In this document: positions 62,182 to 64,000 of the stretch, one piece after another
Layout: the number at the start of each line of letters is the position of its first letter
How positions within the stretch are numbered: position 1 is the stretch's first letter
Assembly (NCBI RefSeq): GCF_001969855.1
Contig: NZ_MRBL01000001.1
Location: 186,001-250,000, forward strand
DNA from: Bacillus haynesii
Lineage (GTDB): Bacteria; Bacillota; Bacilli; Bacillales; Bacillaceae
Reading direction: 5' to 3'
DNA length: 64,000 bases
Notes under the pieces: model-generated
Databases searched by the model: none
The model's input: only the letters and a program-made list of their open reading frames with translations
What the model was told of the DNA's origin: nothing
Position numbers and translations under genes: made by a program

Positions 62182-63606
62182 TCACCGTTCCTGCTTTGAT
62201 GATGAGAGCCAAGCTTTACGCAGTATGCTGATCCCTTCTTCAATTTCCGCTGCAGAAAGACCCCCAAATCCCGCCATGACGATAGAAGAACTGCTTTCAT
62301 GAGGCTCAAGCCAGAAATCTGATACCTGATAAACTTTCACACCGAGTTTTTCCGCTTTATGTATGAGATCTCGCGCACGCCGGCCCGTCTTCATTAAAAT
62401 ATGGAGTCCCGCTTTTTCGCCGATGATTTCCATGTCATTTCCAAAATGCGTTTTAATAGCCGAGATCAATGTTTTGTGCTTTTCTTGATATACTTTTTTC
62501 ATTTTACGGATGTGCCTTTCGAAAAACCCTTCTTTCATAAATAAAAACATCGCTTTTTGAATGATAGGTGAAGCGGACTGGCTGTAGCGGCCAAGTTTTT
62601 CCTGAAATTCATCCGCCAGCTTTGAAGGCAGAACGATATAACTCAATCTCGCCGCCGGAAGAAATGACTTTGAGAAAGTCCCTAAATAAATAACATTTTC
62701 TTTTTTATCAAGCGCTTTTAATGATGGAATGGGCCTGCCCTGATAGCGGAATTCGCTGTCATAGTCATCTTCGATAATGTAGACATTCTCGCGGCTTGCC
62801 CATTCAAGTAATTTCAGCCTTTTCTGTATCGGCAGGACCATTCCATACGGAAATTGATGAGAGGGCGTTATATAAACGAGTTTCGCCCGGCTTGCAGCAA
62901 GCTGAGACAAATTGATTCCATCCGTCTCGAGACCGATTGGCTGAATAGCACATCCATGGTTTAGGAAAACGGAACGCACACCATCATATCCCGGATTTTC
63001 TGCCGCAACCAGTCGGCCGTTCATTGAGAGCAGCTGGCAAAGAAGTCCGACTGCATTCTGCGTACCGGAACAGATCACAATTTGCTCAGGTACACAGCGC
63101 ACACCTCTTGCCTGAAATAAATATTTCGCCAATTCCGAGCGAAGGCCGAAATCGCCTTTATGATCCCCATACAAAAATAAGTCATGATCTTCACTGTCCA
63201 ATGCATTCTGCAGACAACGCCTCCATGTTTTAAATGGAAAATGGCTTAAATCAATATCACCATATTTAAAATCATATGTTGCCGCTGAAGACTGTTCTGT
63301 TTCTTTTGGTTCCCGATTGGTATGGACCTTCAATTGACTAGGCGGCATCAGCGTTTTCTCCAAGGGAAGCACTTTGATGCAGATCCTTGGCATGCTTTCC
63401 GTATAGCCTTCCGCAGTGAGCTGCTGATAGGCGCTTTCAACTGTATTTTTGCTTAGTTGCAAATGCTCGCATAAATGGCGGATCGGCGGCAAAAGAGTTC
63501 CCGGGGAGATGCCGCCGGTCTCAATTTCTTTTTTTATATATTGATATAGCTGCATATACAGAGGCGTTTTAAGCTGTTTATTGAGTAAAGGAGTTAATTC
63601 TATCAT
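62182..63606 (-). CDS. MocR-type regulator (GntR helix-turn-helix fused to aminotransferase)
   Basis: A 474-residue PLP-dependent regulator: N-terminal GntR winged helix (about 8-75, PLYMQLYQYIKKEIETGGISPGTLLPPIRHLCEHLQLSKNTVESAYQQL) and a fold-type I aminotransferase domain (about 110-470). The PLP lysine lies in GTFSKSFLPAARL, and NPGYDG and IIEDDYDSEFRY are conserved. GAGGTCAGCAA precedes ATG 63606. It probably controls the divergent flavin-binding oxidase gene, and a palindrome lies between them. The effector may be a PLP-linked compound or amino acid. Confidence 0.9.
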   Translation of the reverse strand: MIELTPLLNKQLKTPLYMQLYQYIKKEIETGGISPGTLLPPIRHLCEHLQLSKNTVESAYQQLTAEGYTESMPRICIKVLPLEKTLMPPSQLKVHTNREPKETEQSSAATYDFKYGDIDLSHFPFKTWRRCLQNALDSEDHDLFLYGDHKGDFGLRSELAKYLFQARGVRCVPEQIVICSGTQNAVGLLCQLLSMNGRLVAAENPGYDGVRSVFLNHGCAIQPIGLETDGINLSQLAASRAKLVYITPSHQFPYGMVLPIQKRLKLLEWASRENVYIIEDDYDSEFRYQGRPIPSLKALDKKENVIYLGTFSKSFLPAARLSYIVLPSKLADEFQEKLGRYSQSASPIIQKAMFLFMKEGFFERHIRKMKKVYQEKHKTLISAIKTHFGNDMEIIGEKAGLHILMKTGRRARDLIHKAEKLGVKVYQVSDFWLEPHESSSSIVMAGFGGLSAAEIEEGISILRKAWLSSSKQER

Positions 63607-63630
63607 TTGCTGACCTCATCAAGTTTTCTA

Positions 63631-63658
63631 TTATTGTCTCTTTTTAAAGGGACAATAA
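63631..63658. promoter_or_regulatory. Candidate operator between the mocR-type gene and the oxidase gene
   Basis: TTATTGTCTC (63631-63640) and GGGACAATAA (63649-63658) form an inverted repeat with one mismatch around TTTTTAAA. It is 25 nt upstream of the regulator start. Confidence 0.55.
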
Positions 63659-63700
63659 CAACCTAAAATCATCTTAACAATAAAAAGGAGCGTGAATGTG

Positions 63701-64000
63701 ATGGCTCATTCCATTCGGCAAAAACAGCTTGCCTGCACAGATGAAAACAAGATTGATCAATTTTTAACAGAAGCACAAACCGGATACCTCGGCTTGGCCG
63801 CTCACGGGACACCCTATGTCATCCCTTTGAACTTCGTTTGGAAAAACGGCTTTATTTACTTTCACGGTGCCTCAGAGGGACGGAAAATGGATATGCTTCA
63901 CGAAAATTCAAACGTATGCTTCACAGTCAGCGAACAATATGGAACAATGGTTCACCCGATTCCCGCTAAAACAGATACCGCTTATATGAGCGTCGTTCTT
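63701..64000 (+). CDS. Pyridoxamine 5'-phosphate oxidase-like flavin-binding protein, partial
   Basis: The first 100 residues of a protein cut by the window end: RQKQLACTDENKIDQFLTEAQTGYLGLAAHGTPYVIPLNFVWKNGFIYFHGASEGRKMDML. This is the FMN-binding split-barrel pattern of PNPOx-like / NimA-type proteins (GxPYVIPL and FHGA-GRK). Likely a flavin-dependent oxidoreductase of unknown substrate. AAAAAGGAG lies 10 nt before ATG 63701; in-frame GTG codons at 63692 and 63698 are alternative starts. Divergent from the MocR regulator. Confidence 0.85.
   Translation, partial: MAHSIRQKQLACTDENKIDQFLTEAQTGYLGLAAHGTPYVIPLNFVWKNGFIYFHGASEGRKMDMLHENSNVCFTVSEQYGTMVHPIPAKTDTAYMSVVL

Noticed and set aside
1-64000. 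CRISPR arrays, tRNA or rRNA genes, prophage or insertion sequences
   Set aside because: No regularly spaced repeats, no transposase, integrase or phage structural genes, and no cloverleaf or rRNA sequence was recognised on reading the window.

Overview
The window reads as chromosome of a low-GC Gram-positive, endospore-forming Bacillus, most likely of the B. licheniformis / B. paralicheniformis group. Many proteins match B. subtilis gene products I recognise (YwaC, DltXABCD, IlvK, LicBCAHR, YxlJ, SigY-YxlCDEFG, KatX, KatA, CydABCD, YxkO, YxkH, AnsR-AnsAB-MleNA, YkgB). Gene order follows the B. subtilis ywa-yxl-yxk part of the chromosome, with blocks inserted that B. subtilis lacks there: a pectate lyase, a KatA / PerR-like / ferrochelatase cluster and a prpCDB cassette. 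No rRNA, tRNA, CRISPR array, insertion sequence or prophage was seen.

Layout. 1-2.5 kb: an AT-rich secreted protein of unknown function and a drug-type MFS exporter preceded by a small open frame. 2.6-6.5 kb: a three-gene GerA-type spore germinant receptor operon. 6.6-12 kb: the small alarmone synthetase gene ywaC, a tiny YjcZ-type gene and the dltXABCD operon for D-alanylation of teichoic acids; both ywaC and dlt carry clear ECF-sigma promoters. 12-20.6 kb: branched-chain aminotransferase, an MFS transporter, the licBCAH beta-glucoside PTS operon with its activator LicR, and a 35-residue basic peptide gene. 20.6-29.9 kb: yxlJ glycosylase, a GntR regulator with prpCDB (2-methylcitrate cycle), PadR-chrA, an ABC exporter and an SGNH esterase. 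30-31.5 kb: two tandem paralogous secreted proteins with duplicated promoters. 31.5-37.6 kb: Bcr/CflA transporter, the sigY operon with a good autoregulatory promoter, an MFS transporter and a secreted protein. 37.9-42.7 kb: katX and katA facing apart, then a PerR-like regulator and a ferrochelatase. 43-45 kb: secreted pectate lyase and NAD(P)H-hydrate dehydratase. 45-53 kb: cydABCD (cytochrome bd and its ABC assembly exporter), a Rex-box FNT channel gene and a DUF1259-like gene. 53-59 kb: ansAB-mleNA with divergent ansR. 59-64 kb: 6-phosphogluconolactonase, small membrane proteins, a lipoprotein deacetylase, and a MocR regulator divergent from a flavin-binding oxidase gene cut by the window end.

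How the genes work together. Envelope stress (ywaC, dlt, sigY) and redox or peroxide control (katA, PerR-like, hemH, cyd, FNT channel) are the dominant regulatory themes. The catalase, PerR-like regulator and ferrochelatase form a plausible heme-supply and peroxide-defence unit. The asparagine / aspartate / malate block (ansA, ansB, mleN, mleA) takes asparagine to aspartate, fumarate and then, via malate, to lactate or pyruvate. Plant-polymer use is seen in lic, pel and the esterase, with CcpA cre sites at licB, pel and mleN.

The least explained elements are the secreted protein at 54-668, the tandem secreted pair at 30-31.5 kb, the 35-residue basic peptide at 20.5 kb, and the PerR-like protein with a changed metal ligand.
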